Assembly: GCF_900113835.1 (NCBI RefSeq)
Contig: NZ_FOQV01000002.1
Span: 434,001-498,000, forward strand
Direction: 5' to 3'
Length of the DNA stretch: 64,000 bases
Source: Allobosea sp. OK403
Lineage (GTDB): Bacteria; Pseudomonadota; Alphaproteobacteria; Rhizobiales; Beijerinckiaceae
Below, piece by piece: positions 43,898 through 52,433 of this stretch (position 1 is its first letter; the number at the start of each line of letters is the position of its first letter). The notes below the pieces were generated by a model. It saw nothing but the letters and a program-made list of their open reading frames with translations, did not search any database and was not told the origin of the DNA. Both the position numbers and the translations under genes were made by a program.

Positions 43898-44512
43898 TCA
43901 GGCGATGACCGGATGATGCGGCACGCTATCGCGCCGCATATGGCCGCGCAGCCGTGGATCGTCATCGACTTCGACGCTGCGCTTGAACACGGTGAAGCCG
44001 GAGCGCTGGTAGAACTCCGGCGCTCCCTGGTGGTCCAGCGTGCAGGTGTGCACCCAGAAACGGCCGATCGGCTTCGCCCAGGCCTTGGCGAGGGCCCGGT
44101 TCATCAGCCAGCGCCCCGCGCCGCGCCCGATCACGCTCTCGTCGAGGCCAAAGAAAGCCAGTTCACCTTCGCCTGGCACGCGGAAATCCAGTTCGAGCAA
44201 GCCGACATCGCGGCCATCATGCCGGACGGCGAAAAACTCCACGGCCGGATCGGCCAGGATTGCCTGGAGCTCCGCTACCGGCTTGACCAGCCGGCTGAAC
44301 CACATCCAGCGCTCGCCCAGCACGCGGTAGATCGCGAGATAGCGGGCGACATCCTCGCGCCCGATCGAATCGAGTGCGAACCCCTCCATGCCAGGCGGGT
44401 CGGAGCGTGGCGGCGGGGCCGCGAACATTTCGAGCGAGGTGACGATGGCGGCGATCTTGCCCGGCGGCAGGTCGGTGATGCCAGTCAGGCTGATGGAAAG
44501 GCTTTCGGACAT
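43898..44512 (-). CDS. GNAT N-acetyltransferase
   Basis: 204 residues from MSESLSISLTGI. The acetyl-CoA site reads GLDESVIGRGAGRWLMNRAL, and the C-terminal DHQGAPEFYQRSGFTVFKR is typical of GNAT enzymes. An N-terminal extension of about 70 residues precedes the fold. The substrate is unknown. The upstream frame to 44605 covers non-conserved sequence and is not used. Confidence 0.82.
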   Translation of the reverse strand: MSESLSISLTGITDLPPGKIAAIVTSLEMFAAPPPRSDPPGMEGFALDSIGREDVARYLAIYRVLGERWMWFSRLVKPVAELQAILADPAVEFFAVRHDGRDVGLLELDFRVPGEGELAFFGLDESVIGRGAGRWLMNRALAKAWAKPIGRFWVHTCTLDHQGAPEFYQRSGFTVFKRSVEVDDDPRLRGHMRRDSVPHHPVIA

Positions 44513-44642
44513 GCTGGCTTCTTGATGCGACGAGGTGGGATGGGCAATGCCGCGATCATGACATGATCGCGGCGGCAGGGTCGGGGGATTTCGCCCGCGA
44601 CACAAGAGCCATCCCCGTGATCAGCATATGAGCCGGCCGCAA

Positions 44643-44766
44643 GAGCAGGATGCGAAAAAGCGGGAACCGGTTTTTCGCATTGATCCTGCTCTAACTCCTT
44701 GATGAGAGACGGATTCAGATTTCAGATGGGATCACTTCGTGATTCCATCTGAAATCATCCGGCTCT
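44643..44766. repeat. Family-A composite repeat, full copy
   Basis: GAGCAGGATGCGAAAAAGCG, first hairpin, GATGAGAGACGGATTC linker and second hairpin with the same GTGATTCC variant as the copy at 42996. It lies in the 413-base gap between divergent genes. Nothing else recognisable is in the gap. Confidence 0.9.
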
Positions 44767-44925
44767 AGCGCCCAGCCCGCTCCCAAAGGGGCATCCAGCC
44801 ATGCGCCGCTTGCCCTCGTGCGCGACGGCTGGCAGAGAAGACGCAAGCCTCCGGCTCGCGTGTTCCCCGCATGTGCGAGCAATGGCGTATCTATGGCTTT
44901 TCGTCTCCTCGCAGCCGCGGGTCCA

Positions 44926-46005
44926 ATGAAAAAATATCTCGACTATCTCTGGCCGATCATCGGGCTTGTCGCGGTCGTCTGGTCCGTCGACCTGCTCTGG
45001 GAGAAGCTCAAGACCGAGGCCGGCACGGACGCCGCGATCCAGGCCCTGCTGGAGCAGGGCAACCTCTGGGACAACATCAAGATCGTCGCGATCCGCATCG
45101 GTCAGAAGATCGGCCTGATCTCGCCCGACGCCTTCCTGCATGCCGCGCTCGCTACCCTCGTCGCCTATGCCGCGCTTGCCTGGTATGATCGCATCGCGCT
45201 CATCCATATCGGCAAGGAGAAGGGCATCTCCTGGCCCTATATCTCGCTGTGCTCCTTCGTCACCTATGCGCTGTCCCACAATATCGGCGCGTCGGTTTTC
45301 TCCGGCGGCATGGTGCGGTTCCGCGCCTATACGGCCAAGGGGCTGACGGCTGCCGACGTCGCGGTACTGGTGGCGCTGTGCTCTTTCACCTTCGCGTTCG
45401 GCACGATCCTGCTGCTCGGGCTCGTCCTGGTGATCGAGCCGGAAATCCTGCGTCCCCTGACACGGCTCTCGACGCGCTTCGCGATCGGTGACCAGACGGC
45501 ACGATTGATCGGCTTCGGCATGCTCGGCTTCGTCGTGCTCTACACGATCGGCTCCTGGCTGAAGTTCAAGCCGTTCAAGATCGGCAAGTTCGAATTGATC
45601 TATCCGCGCCTGCCGATCGTCGCGCGCCAGTATCTGGCGGCGCCGCTGGAGCTCGCCGGCGCGGCCGGCATCATCTATTTCGCCTTGCCCGACCAGGGCA
45701 ATCCGGGTTTCATGATCGTGCTGGGCGCCTTCCTGCTGTCCTTCTCGGCTGGGCTGCTGAGCCAAGTGCCGGGCGGCGTCGGCGTGATGGAAGCGGTCTT
45801 CCTCGCTGTGATGCCCGGCGTGCCGGCTCCGGCCGTCTTCGCCGCGCTTTTGATCTGGCGGCTGTTCTATCTCATTCTCCCGCTGGTGGTGTCGCTGCCG
45901 GTGGTGCTCGCCTTCGAGCGCTCCCAGCTCAAGAAACACAAGCTAGCGGTCGCAGTCGCGCAGGCCGACGCCAAGGCCCGAAGCGCCGACCCGCCGATCG
46001 TTTGA
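44926..46005 (+). CDS. Lysylphosphatidylglycerol synthase-type (UPF0104) membrane protein
   Basis: 359 residues from MKKYLDYLW; an ATG 11 codons upstream is possible. About eight membrane helices. HNIGASVFSGGMVRFRAY and SQVPGGVGVMEAVFL are the conserved segments of the MprF/UPF0104 flippase-like domain. The cytosolic aminoacyl transferase part of MprF is absent. It may move lipids or act with a separate synthase. It is monocistronic, with a family-B repeat just after the stop. Confidence 0.83.
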   Translation: MKKYLDYLWPIIGLVAVVWSVDLLWEKLKTEAGTDAAIQALLEQGNLWDNIKIVAIRIGQKIGLISPDAFLHAALATLVAYAALAWYDRIALIHIGKEKGISWPYISLCSFVTYALSHNIGASVFSGGMVRFRAYTAKGLTAADVAVLVALCSFTFAFGTILLLGLVLVIEPEILRPLTRLSTRFAIGDQTARLIGFGMLGFVVLYTIGSWLKFKPFKIGKFELIYPRLPIVARQYLAAPLELAGAAGIIYFALPDQGNPGFMIVLGAFLLSFSAGLLSQVPGGVGVMEAVFLAVMPGVPAPAVFAALLIWRLFYLILPLVVSLPVVLAFERSQLKKHKLAVAVAQADAKARSADPPIV

Positions 46006-46012
46006 GGCTCCA

Positions 46013-46113
46013 GAGCAATTTCCGATTCAATGGGATCGTTCAACTGCTCTGGCTCTTTGCTTTACCGCGTTTTATTCACGCGAACCGGTGTCCACTTCGC
46101 TCGAAAACGCTCC
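46013..46113. repeat. Family-B composite repeat, full copy
   Basis: Starts 7 bases after the stop: GAGCAATTTCCGATTCAATG...CAACTGCTCT, then CTTTACCGCGTTTTATTCAC and CGAACCGGTGTCCACTTCGC. It is between convergent genes and in the same orientation as the copy at 43714. Confidence 0.9.
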
Positions 46114-46132
46114 AGGCGACGACCGGCCGGGC

Positions 46133-47104
46133 TCATTTCCTGAGCGCGATCGCCGCCGCGCCGAACATCAGGAGCGCGCCGACCGCCTCGGGCCACCCGA
46201 AAGGCTCGCCCAGCGCGACCACGCCGGCGCCGACCGCGATGACTGGGCTGACGAAGGCGAAGAGCCCTGCATAGAACGCGCCCCAATCGCGCAGCAGCCT
46301 CAGAAAGATGGTGAAGCCGATCAGCGAGCCGACAATGACGACGAAGGCGAGAGCCGGCGCCGTCGGCCATTCCACGAGCGCGCGCAGATGCGCAACGCCG
46401 ACGGGCTCGAGCGCGAGCGAGGCCGCAATCAACCCGAGCGCGCCAATCGCGGTCTGCCAGCCCGCCAGCGTCAGGGTCGGCATCGTGCCGGCGATCTTGC
46501 GGCTCAGCACCGCCCCGACGCAGTGGCAGAACGTGCCCAGTGCGATCGCCGCCAGACCCCAGAGTTCGAGCCCATCGCCCTTTGCCGCGCTCACCCCCCC
46601 CATCGCACGCGTCGCGAACAGGAAGCCGAGCCCGATGGCCCCGAGAGCGACCGCAGCAATGCGGCGCCCGCTGATCGGCTGCCCTTCGATCACGCGGCTC
46701 GCCAGCACCGTATAGATCGGGATCGTCGCCATGTTGATGATCGCAGCGAGCCCCGAGGGCGCATGCGCCATGCCCCAGAACAGCAAGGCGTAATTGCAGC
46801 TGTTGACCAGCAGCGCCGTGCCGGCGAGCCGAAGCCATGCCCGCACCGGAACCTTGAATGCATCACGCCCGGCCCAGCCGAATAGCAGCAGGCCGGCAAG
46901 ACTGAAGCGTGCCGCCGCGAGGAAGATCGGCGGCACATGCGCCACGGCGATCTTGACCGGCAGGAAGGTGAGCCCCCAGGCGAGGCACATCGCAGCGAAG
47001 AGAAAAGCGTTGAGGGATAGATAGGGCTGCCTGGCCACGCCGCCTCGCGCCTCGGTCGAGGTCGGCGCGACGAATGCCTCAGCGCTGCTGCGCAGATCCG
47101 TCAT
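46133..47104 (-). CDS. DMT family transporter (EamA)
   Basis: 323 residues with ten predicted helices in two EamA repeats. It opens LFAAMCLAWGLTFLPVKIAV and later has FWGMAHAPSGLAAIINMATIPIYT, standard for drug/metabolite exporters such as YdcZ/RhaT relatives. The substrate is unknown. Its ATG overlaps the stop of the acetyltransferase gene (ATGA), so both are translated from one message. Confidence 0.87.
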   Translation of the reverse strand: MTDLRSSAEAFVAPTSTEARGGVARQPYLSLNAFLFAAMCLAWGLTFLPVKIAVAHVPPIFLAAARFSLAGLLLFGWAGRDAFKVPVRAWLRLAGTALLVNSCNYALLFWGMAHAPSGLAAIINMATIPIYTVLASRVIEGQPISGRRIAAVALGAIGLGFLFATRAMGGVSAAKGDGLELWGLAAIALGTFCHCVGAVLSRKIAGTMPTLTLAGWQTAIGALGLIAASLALEPVGVAHLRALVEWPTAPALAFVVIVGSLIGFTIFLRLLRDWGAFYAGLFAFVSPVIAVGAGVVALGEPFGWPEAVGALLMFGAAAIALRK

Positions 47105-47589
47105 ATCAAACGCTGCAGGAAGACGAGGTCGAGCCAGCGGTCGAACTTGCGCCCAACCTCGTTGAAACGCCCCGCCTGGGTGAAGCCGAGGCGCTCATGC
47201 ATCCGCAGCGACGCTTCGTTCGCCGCGTCGATGCCAGCGATCATCACATGCTTGTCGAGTCCCGCGGCATAGGGGAACAGCGCCGAGACCAGGTCCTTGC
47301 CAAGCCCTCTGCCCTGCTTGTCGGCGCGGATATGGACGCTGTGCTCGACGGTGTGGCGATAGCCCGGCCAGGGCCGGAAATCGCCAAAACTCGCATAGCC
47401 GACAGCTTCGCCACCTTCATCGGCAACCAGCACCGGATAGCCCTGCTCCTTCCGCGCCGCGAACCAGGCCTGCCGATCCGTCAGGGTCACCGGCGTCTCC
47501 GTGTAGACGGCGGTCGAGGTCGCGATCACGGCGTTGTAGATCGCCAGGATCGCTGGCAGGTCGGCCGCAAGGGCCGGTCGGATGCTCAT
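47101..47589 (-). CDS. Phosphinothricin acetyltransferase-like GNAT
   Basis: 162 residues. IRPALAADLPAILAIYNAVI, WPGYRHTVEHSVHIRADKQGRGLGKDL and a C-terminal FNEVGRKFDRWLDLVFLQ match the Pat/bar (MnaT) subgroup, which acetylates amino-acid analogues such as phosphinothricin or methionine derivatives. It is coupled to an EamA exporter, a common detox pair. GAGGG precedes the ATG, and an inverted repeat overlaps the promoter. Confidence 0.87.
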   Translation of the reverse strand: MSIRPALAADLPAILAIYNAVIATSTAVYTETPVTLTDRQAWFAARKEQGYPVLVADEGGEAVGYASFGDFRPWPGYRHTVEHSVHIRADKQGRGLGKDLVSALFPYAAGLDKHVMIAGIDAANEASLRMHERLGFTQAGRFNEVGRKFDRWLDLVFLQRLI

Positions 47590-47608
47590 GGTCGCGCCCT
47601 CGATAATC

Positions 47609-47638
47609 CACTATAGAGTACAATATGCTATTATAGTG
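47609..47638 (-). promoter_or_regulatory. AT-rich operator/promoter for the acetyltransferase-exporter pair
   Basis: CACTATA and TATAGTG form an exact 7-bp inverted repeat 16 bases apart in an otherwise GC-rich region. On the minus strand it includes TATAAT, and TTGACG lies at 47649-47654, though the spacing to TATAAT (13) is short. It ends 20 bases before the start codon. A repressor or MerR/MarR-type regulator site is plausible, but no regulator gene is adjacent. Confidence 0.5.
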
Positions 47639-47742
47639 AACGATCGAGCGTCAAGCAGTCTGGCCGCATGCGGCCGGGATGTGAGGCGCGGGGGCAAGTC
47701 CGAGCGGCGTCACGCGATAGAGCGGTGCCGCCGACAGCGGTT

Positions 47743-49866
47743 TCAGACGCTGCCGACCGTCTTCAGCCTGACGCGGGGATGGATCTCGGCCTGCGAGAGC
47801 ACTGGCGTCTCGCGGCGGAAACGTTCGATGATCTGGCGTGCGAAGGGCCGCGCCAGTCCGGAGGTGACGAGCGCCGGCATCTCGCCGATGCGCGCCGCCT
47901 CCTCGAACTTGTCGCGGACATGGCGCACGAATTCCTGCAGCCGCGAGGGCTGCATGGCGAGATGGCGCTCCTCGCCCTGGCCGATGATCGATTCGGCGAA
48001 GATGCTCTCCCAGGCCGAGGAGAGCGTGATGATCGGCAGATTGCCCTGGGCGTTGGAGAACTGCGCGCAGATCTGACGGGCCAGGCGTGTGCGGACATGC
48101 TCGGCGATGTCGCGCGGATTCTTGACGTTGCCGGCAACCTCCGCGATGCCCTCGATGATGGTGGCGAGATCGCGGATCGAGACGCGTTCCGCCAGGAGCA
48201 ATTGCAGCACACGCTGGATGCCCGTGGTCGAGATCTGGCTCGGCACGATCTCCTTGAGCAAGTCTGCATGGTCCTTCTGCAGCTCACGCAGCAGCTTCTG
48301 CACCTCGCCATGCGAAAGCAGCTCAGGCATGTTTGATTTCAGCACCTCGGTGAGATGCGTCGAGATCACGGTCGCGGCGTCCACCACGGTGAAGCCGCGC
48401 AATTGCGCCTCGTCCTGCAAGGCGGCGTCGATCCAAGTCGCGGGCAGGCCGAAGGTCGGCTCCAGAACATTATGGCCGGGCAGGTTCACCGCGCCACCCA
48501 TCGGGTCCATGGCCATGTACTGGCCGGCATAGACGATACCGTGCCCGGCATCGATCTCCTTGATCTTGATATAGTAGTAGTTCGCCTCGAGCTGGACGTT
48601 GTCGACGATGCGCACCGCCGGCATGACGAAGCCGAGCTCGGCCGCAAGCTGGCGCCGCAGCGCGCGGACCTGGTCCGTCAGCCTGTCCTGTCCCCCCGCC
48701 GCATTGACCAGCGGCAGGAGGCCGTAGCCGATCTCGATCTTGAGCTCGTCGAGCTTGAGCAAGTCGTTGAGCGTCTCCTCCTTCGGCGTGCCGTCGGCGG
48801 AGAGCGGCGAGGCAGCCTGCGCCGCGACCGCTTCCTCAGTCTGCTTGGTCTTGGCGAGCTTGCCGAAATGATAGGCAAGCCAGCCCGAGCCGCCGGCGAG
48901 CACGAGAAAGGGCATCATCGGGATGCCGGGCAGGATCGCGATCAGCAGCATCACCGCCGCCGACATGCCGAGCGCCTTGGGGTAACCCGAGAGCTGCTTG
49001 CCGAGCGCCTTGTCGGCCGCGCCGCGCACGCCCGATTTAGAGACGAGCAGACCCGCCGCCGTCGAGACGATCAGCGCCGGGATCTGGCTGACGAGGCCGT
49101 CGCCAACCGTGAGCTGGGTGTAGTTATGCGCCGCCTCGCCGAAGCTCAGCCCCTGCTGGGCGACGCCGATGATGATGCCACCGAGCACGTTGATGAAGGT
49201 GATCAGCAGGCCGGCGATCGCATCGCCGCGCACGAATTTGGAGGCGCCGTCCATCGAACCGAAGAAGTTCGCCTCGTCCTCCAGCGCCTTGCGTCGGACC
49301 TTCGCGACCTCCTGATCGATCAGCCCGGCCGAGAGATCGGCATCGATCGCCATCTGCTTGCCCGGCATAGCGTCGAGCGCGAAGCGCGCCGCGACCTCGG
49401 CGATGCGGCCCGAGCCCTTGGTGATGACGACGAAATTGACGATGATCAGGATGGTGAAGACGATCACCCCGATCACGAAATTGCCGCTCATCACGAAGTT
49501 GCCGAAGGCTTCGATGACGTGGCCGGCGGCCGCGCTGCCCTCATGCCCATGCGCCAGGATCAGGCGCGTCGAGGCGAGGTTGAGCGACAGGCGCAGCATG
49601 GTGACGATCAGCAGCACCGTCGGGAAGGCAGAGAACTCCAGCGGCTCCTCGATGAAGAGCGCCGTCATCAAAACCAGCACCGACAGGATGATCGAGAGTG
49701 CCAGCAACAGGTCGAGCAACAGCGCCGGCAGCGGGAAGATGAGCACCACCAGGATGCCCATGACGCCGATCGCCAGGAAAAGGTCCGGCCGGTTGAGGAG
49801 CTTCCCCATCGCGCCGCGGCTCGGCATGTTGAAGCCGCCGCCCTGGCCTGCCGTCACATCGGTCAT
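47743..49866 (-). CDS. flhA: Flagellar export gate protein FlhA
   Basis: 707 residues from MTDVTAGQG. Eight membrane helices in the first 330 residues include the FHIPEP-type region RLSLNLASTRLIL and the conserved AEVAARFALDAMPGKQMAIDADL. The cytosolic nonamer-forming domain follows. FlhA docks chaperone-substrate complexes and drives export. It is transcribed alone, with a CtrA-like site about 100 bases upstream. Confidence 0.95.
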   Translation of the reverse strand: MTDVTAGQGGGFNMPSRGAMGKLLNRPDLFLAIGVMGILVVLIFPLPALLLDLLLALSIILSVLVLMTALFIEEPLEFSAFPTVLLIVTMLRLSLNLASTRLILAHGHEGSAAAGHVIEAFGNFVMSGNFVIGVIVFTILIIVNFVVITKGSGRIAEVAARFALDAMPGKQMAIDADLSAGLIDQEVAKVRRKALEDEANFFGSMDGASKFVRGDAIAGLLITFINVLGGIIIGVAQQGLSFGEAAHNYTQLTVGDGLVSQIPALIVSTAAGLLVSKSGVRGAADKALGKQLSGYPKALGMSAAVMLLIAILPGIPMMPFLVLAGGSGWLAYHFGKLAKTKQTEEAVAAQAASPLSADGTPKEETLNDLLKLDELKIEIGYGLLPLVNAAGGQDRLTDQVRALRRQLAAELGFVMPAVRIVDNVQLEANYYYIKIKEIDAGHGIVYAGQYMAMDPMGGAVNLPGHNVLEPTFGLPATWIDAALQDEAQLRGFTVVDAATVISTHLTEVLKSNMPELLSHGEVQKLLRELQKDHADLLKEIVPSQISTTGIQRVLQLLLAERVSIRDLATIIEGIAEVAGNVKNPRDIAEHVRTRLARQICAQFSNAQGNLPIITLSSAWESIFAESIIGQGEERHLAMQPSRLQEFVRHVRDKFEEAARIGEMPALVTSGLARPFARQIIERFRRETPVLSQAEIHPRVRLKTVGSV

Positions 49867-49961
49867 CGACCAACCCACTCCCGTCGCCACGGCGAACCCG
49901 TCCGCATGCGGACATACGCCCCGACAGAGGCATAGCCCGGCAATTCTTGCCGGGTACATGG

Positions 49962-49976
49962 TGAACGAGTGGTTAA
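49962..49976 (-). promoter_or_regulatory. CtrA-like site upstream of flhA
   Basis: On the minus strand TTAACCACTCGTTCA is TTAA-N7-TTCA, one base off the TTAA-N7-TTAA consensus, and begins with TTAACCA. It lies 96-110 bases before the flhA ATG. It is a weaker match than the fliF and sciP sites. Confidence 0.4.
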
Positions 49977-50116
49977 GACGGCTGGAAAAACCGCCCCGGG
50001 AACCTTTCCCTGAACAGGCCGTTATCGAACTGCCGCGTTATCGCCGTATTGCGCCGCGTAACTTGGCACGGGTCGACAAAATTGGTTTTGCAAGACCGCG
50101 GATATTGGAGGAAGAC

Positions 50117-50428
50117 TTGGATAGACGTTCCTTTGTGATGAGCTTTTTCGGCGGCCTGGCTGCCGCCAGCCTGGGCGGCACCGCGATTGCGCAGGCCGCT
50201 TCGCGCAAGCCTGAGATTGCCCCGGCCGTGCCGGCAGCCGATGAGATCGACCCCGCGAGCAAGACCGCGCTTGACAGCGCCGAGGCTGAGTTCAGCCAGT
50301 ATGTCGGGCGTCATCGTCCGCACCGACCCTTCGGCCCGCGTCATCGCCGTCCGGTCATCGTGCGCCGGCCCGTTATCGTCCGGCGCCCCCATCGCGTCGT
50401 TCGCCGGCGCCCGGTTTACGTGCGCTGA
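50117..50428 (+). CDS. Small exported Arg/His-rich protein, paralogue 1
   Basis: 103 residues from a TTG placed 5 bases after GGAGG. The N-terminus DRRSFVMSFFGGLAAASLGG reads as a Tat-like signal (RRSF) with cleavage after an Ala-rich stretch. Pro-rich spacer, an ALDSAEAEFSQY segment and a low-complexity tail of RHRPHRP and RRPVIVRRP units follow. The same architecture occurs at 52122. The function is unknown; the basic tail could bind polyanions or metals. It is followed by a strong terminator. Confidence 0.75.
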   Translation: MDRRSFVMSFFGGLAAASLGGTAIAQAASRKPEIAPAVPAADEIDPASKTALDSAEAEFSQYVGRHRPHRPFGPRHRRPVIVRRPVIVRRPHRVVRRRPVYVR

Positions 50429-50450
50429 CATTAGCGCCCGGACCTAACGA

Positions 50451-50477
50451 GGCGGCGCCCGCGAGGCGCCGCCTTTT
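50451..50477 (+). terminator. Rho-independent terminator
   Basis: GGCGGCGCC-CGCGA-GGCGCCGCC forms a perfect 9-bp stem directly followed by TTTTT. It ends the small exported-protein transcript. Confidence 0.85.
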
Positions 50478-50533
50478 TCATACGAGGCCCTTCGACCGAT
50501 AGCGGCCGTCGCAATAATCGGGAGGACGCCGGC

Positions 50534-51997
50534 ATGACAGCGCCGGATACGGCTTTGCGGCCGACGATCTCGACCGACATCCCGGCCCGGCTCGACCGCC
50601 TGCCCTGGTCGCGGTTCCATACGCTGGTGGTGGTGGCGCTCGGCGTCACCTGGATCCTTGATGGGCTCGAGGTCACGCTCGCTGGTTCGGTCTCCGGCGC
50701 GCTGAAGCAAAGCCCGACGCTGCGCTTCAGCAACACCGAGATCGGCATCGCCGGGGCCGCCTATCTCGCAGGCGCCGTCCTCGGCGCGCTCCTCTTCGGC
50801 TGGCTGACCGACCGGCTTGGCCGTAAACGGCTCTTCACGATCACGCTCCTGGTCTATCTCGTCGCGACGGCGGCGACCGCCTTCTCCTGGAGCTTTGCCA
50901 GCTTCATCGTCTTCCGCTTCTTCACCGGCATGGGCATCGGCGGCGAATATACGGCCATCAATTCGACCATCCAGGAGCTCGTTCCAGCGCGGATGCGCGG
51001 CTGGGTCGATCTCGTGATCAACGGCTCGTTTTGGATCGGCGCGGCGCTCGGCGCGGTCGGCGCGATTATCCTGCTCGATCCTGCGGTCATCGATCCAGAA
51101 CTGGGCTGGCGGCTCGCCTTCTTCATCGGCGCGGCGCTCGGCCTCGTCATCCTCGTCCTCAGGCAATGGATACCGGAGAGTCCACGTTGGCTGATCAGCC
51201 ATGGCCGCCCGAATGAGGCCGCCATGATCGTCGCCGGGATCGAACGGCGTGCGGGGGTTTCCCACAGCCCTGACGAGGCCCTGCCGAAGATCCACCTGCG
51301 TCCGCGCGCTGCGACCCCGCTTCGGGAGGTCTTCCACGCGTTGTTCGTCAGGCATCGGCAGCGGGCATTGGTGGGGCTGGCGCTGATGGCCGCACAGGCG
51401 TTCTTCTACAATGCGATCTTCTTCACCTATGCGTTGATCCTGACGGATTTCTATGCGGTGCCCTCGCAGGCGATCGGCTGGTTCATCCTGCCCTTCGCAG
51501 CGGGCAACGTGCTCGGGCCGATCATCCTGGGCCGCCTCTTCGACACCCTCGGGCGGCGGCGCATGATCACCTTCACCTATGCGATGTCGGGCCTGCTGCT
51601 GGTTGCGACAGGTTATCTGTTCTGGCGCGACCTCGTCAGCGCCACGCAATTGACGGCCTGCTGGAGCATCGTCTTCTTCTTCGCCTCCACCGCCGCGAGC
51701 TCTGCCTATCTCACCGTCAGCGAGACCTTCCCGGTCGAGATGCGCGCCTTGGCGATCGCCGCCTTCTATGCGGTGGGCACCGGCATCGGCGGCATTGCCG
51801 GTCCCTGGCTGTTCGGCGCGCTGATCGACACCGGCTCGCGCCTGAGCGTCTTCGGCGGCTATCTGTTCGGCGCCGCTCTGATGCTGACCGCAGCCTTGAT
51901 CGCTGCGCTTTTCGCTGTCCGCGCCGAGCGCAAATCGCTGGAAGACGTCACTCGGCCGCTCAATGCCGTCGACGCGCCCGCACCCGAGCAGCTTTAG
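50534..51997 (+). CDS. MFS transporter, sugar/metabolite-porter type
   Basis: 487 residues, twelve helices. LFGWLTDRLGRKRLF (motif A), RFFTGMGIGGEYTAINSTIQELVP and WIPESPRWL are the classic sugar-porter/SP-like motifs, with ETFPVEMRALA in the second half. The substrate is unknown. GGGAGGA precedes the ATG. It lies between two paralogous small exported-protein genes in the same direction, an arrangement that suggests the three work on one substrate or arose together. Confidence 0.87.
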   Translation: MTAPDTALRPTISTDIPARLDRLPWSRFHTLVVVALGVTWILDGLEVTLAGSVSGALKQSPTLRFSNTEIGIAGAAYLAGAVLGALLFGWLTDRLGRKRLFTITLLVYLVATAATAFSWSFASFIVFRFFTGMGIGGEYTAINSTIQELVPARMRGWVDLVINGSFWIGAALGAVGAIILLDPAVIDPELGWRLAFFIGAALGLVILVLRQWIPESPRWLISHGRPNEAAMIVAGIERRAGVSHSPDEALPKIHLRPRAATPLREVFHALFVRHRQRALVGLALMAAQAFFYNAIFFTYALILTDFYAVPSQAIGWFILPFAAGNVLGPIILGRLFDTLGRRRMITFTYAMSGLLLVATGYLFWRDLVSATQLTACWSIVFFFASTAASSAYLTVSETFPVEMRALAIAAFYAVGTGIGGIAGPWLFGALIDTGSRLSVFGGYLFGAALMLTAALIAALFAVRAERKSLEDVTRPLNAVDAPAPEQL

Positions 51998-52121
51998 GCA
52001 TGATCAGAGAAATTTGAGGATTGGGAACACAGACCACGAAAATGCGTTATCTTTTAGCCCCGATTGCGCGCTGTGATGCGGGCACGAATAGGGAATAGAA
52101 AACCAGTCTTCGGAGGATGTC

Positions 52122-52418
52122 GTGGATAGACGCTCATTCATCATGACCCTGATCGGCGGCATGGCCGCAGCCAGCCTCGGCGGCATGGCTGTTGCCGAAG
52201 CCGCCCAGCCCAAGCCCGCACCACTGCCGGAACCGCAGCCCGCCAAGGCCGACGACCAGATCGCCGCCGAGGTGAAGGACGGGCTGGACAAGACCGACGC
52301 CGAGTTCAGCCAGTATTATTACTACCGCCGGCCGCGCTACTATCGCCGCCCACGGTATTATTACCGCCCGCGCTATTATCGCCGGCCCCGCTATTATCGC
52401 CGCTATCGCCGCTGGTGA
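52122..52418 (+). CDS. Small exported Tyr/Arg-rich protein, paralogue 2
   Basis: 98 residues from a GTG placed 5 bases after GGAGG. DRRSFIMTLIGGMAAASLGG is nearly the same Tat-like signal as paralogue 1. A Lys/Pro spacer and a DKTDAEFSQY segment are shared. The tail is 35 residues of almost only Tyr, Arg and Pro (YYRRPRYYRR-type units). Proteins with such tails could stick to polysaccharide, nucleic acid or metal, or be cross-linked through tyrosines. No family is recognised. Confidence 0.75.
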   Translation: MDRRSFIMTLIGGMAAASLGGMAVAEAAQPKPAPLPEPQPAKADDQIAAEVKDGLDKTDAEFSQYYYYRRPRYYRRPRYYYRPRYYRRPRYYRRYRRW

Positions 52419-52433
52419 CCTGAAGAGAGCGGG

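Noticed and set aside
47662..47675. GGCCGCATGCGGCC palindrome after flhA
   Set aside because: Perfect 14-bp palindrome without loop or T-run; could be part of the flhA transcript end but evidence is too thin.
48355..49935. 526-codon plus-strand open frame
   Set aside because: Antisense to flhA and low-complexity Arg/Asp/Glu/His; shadow frame.
50063..50095. TGGCACGGG...TTTTGCA as a sigma-54 promoter for the small exported protein
   Set aside because: The TTGC element is not at the required distance from TGGCAC.
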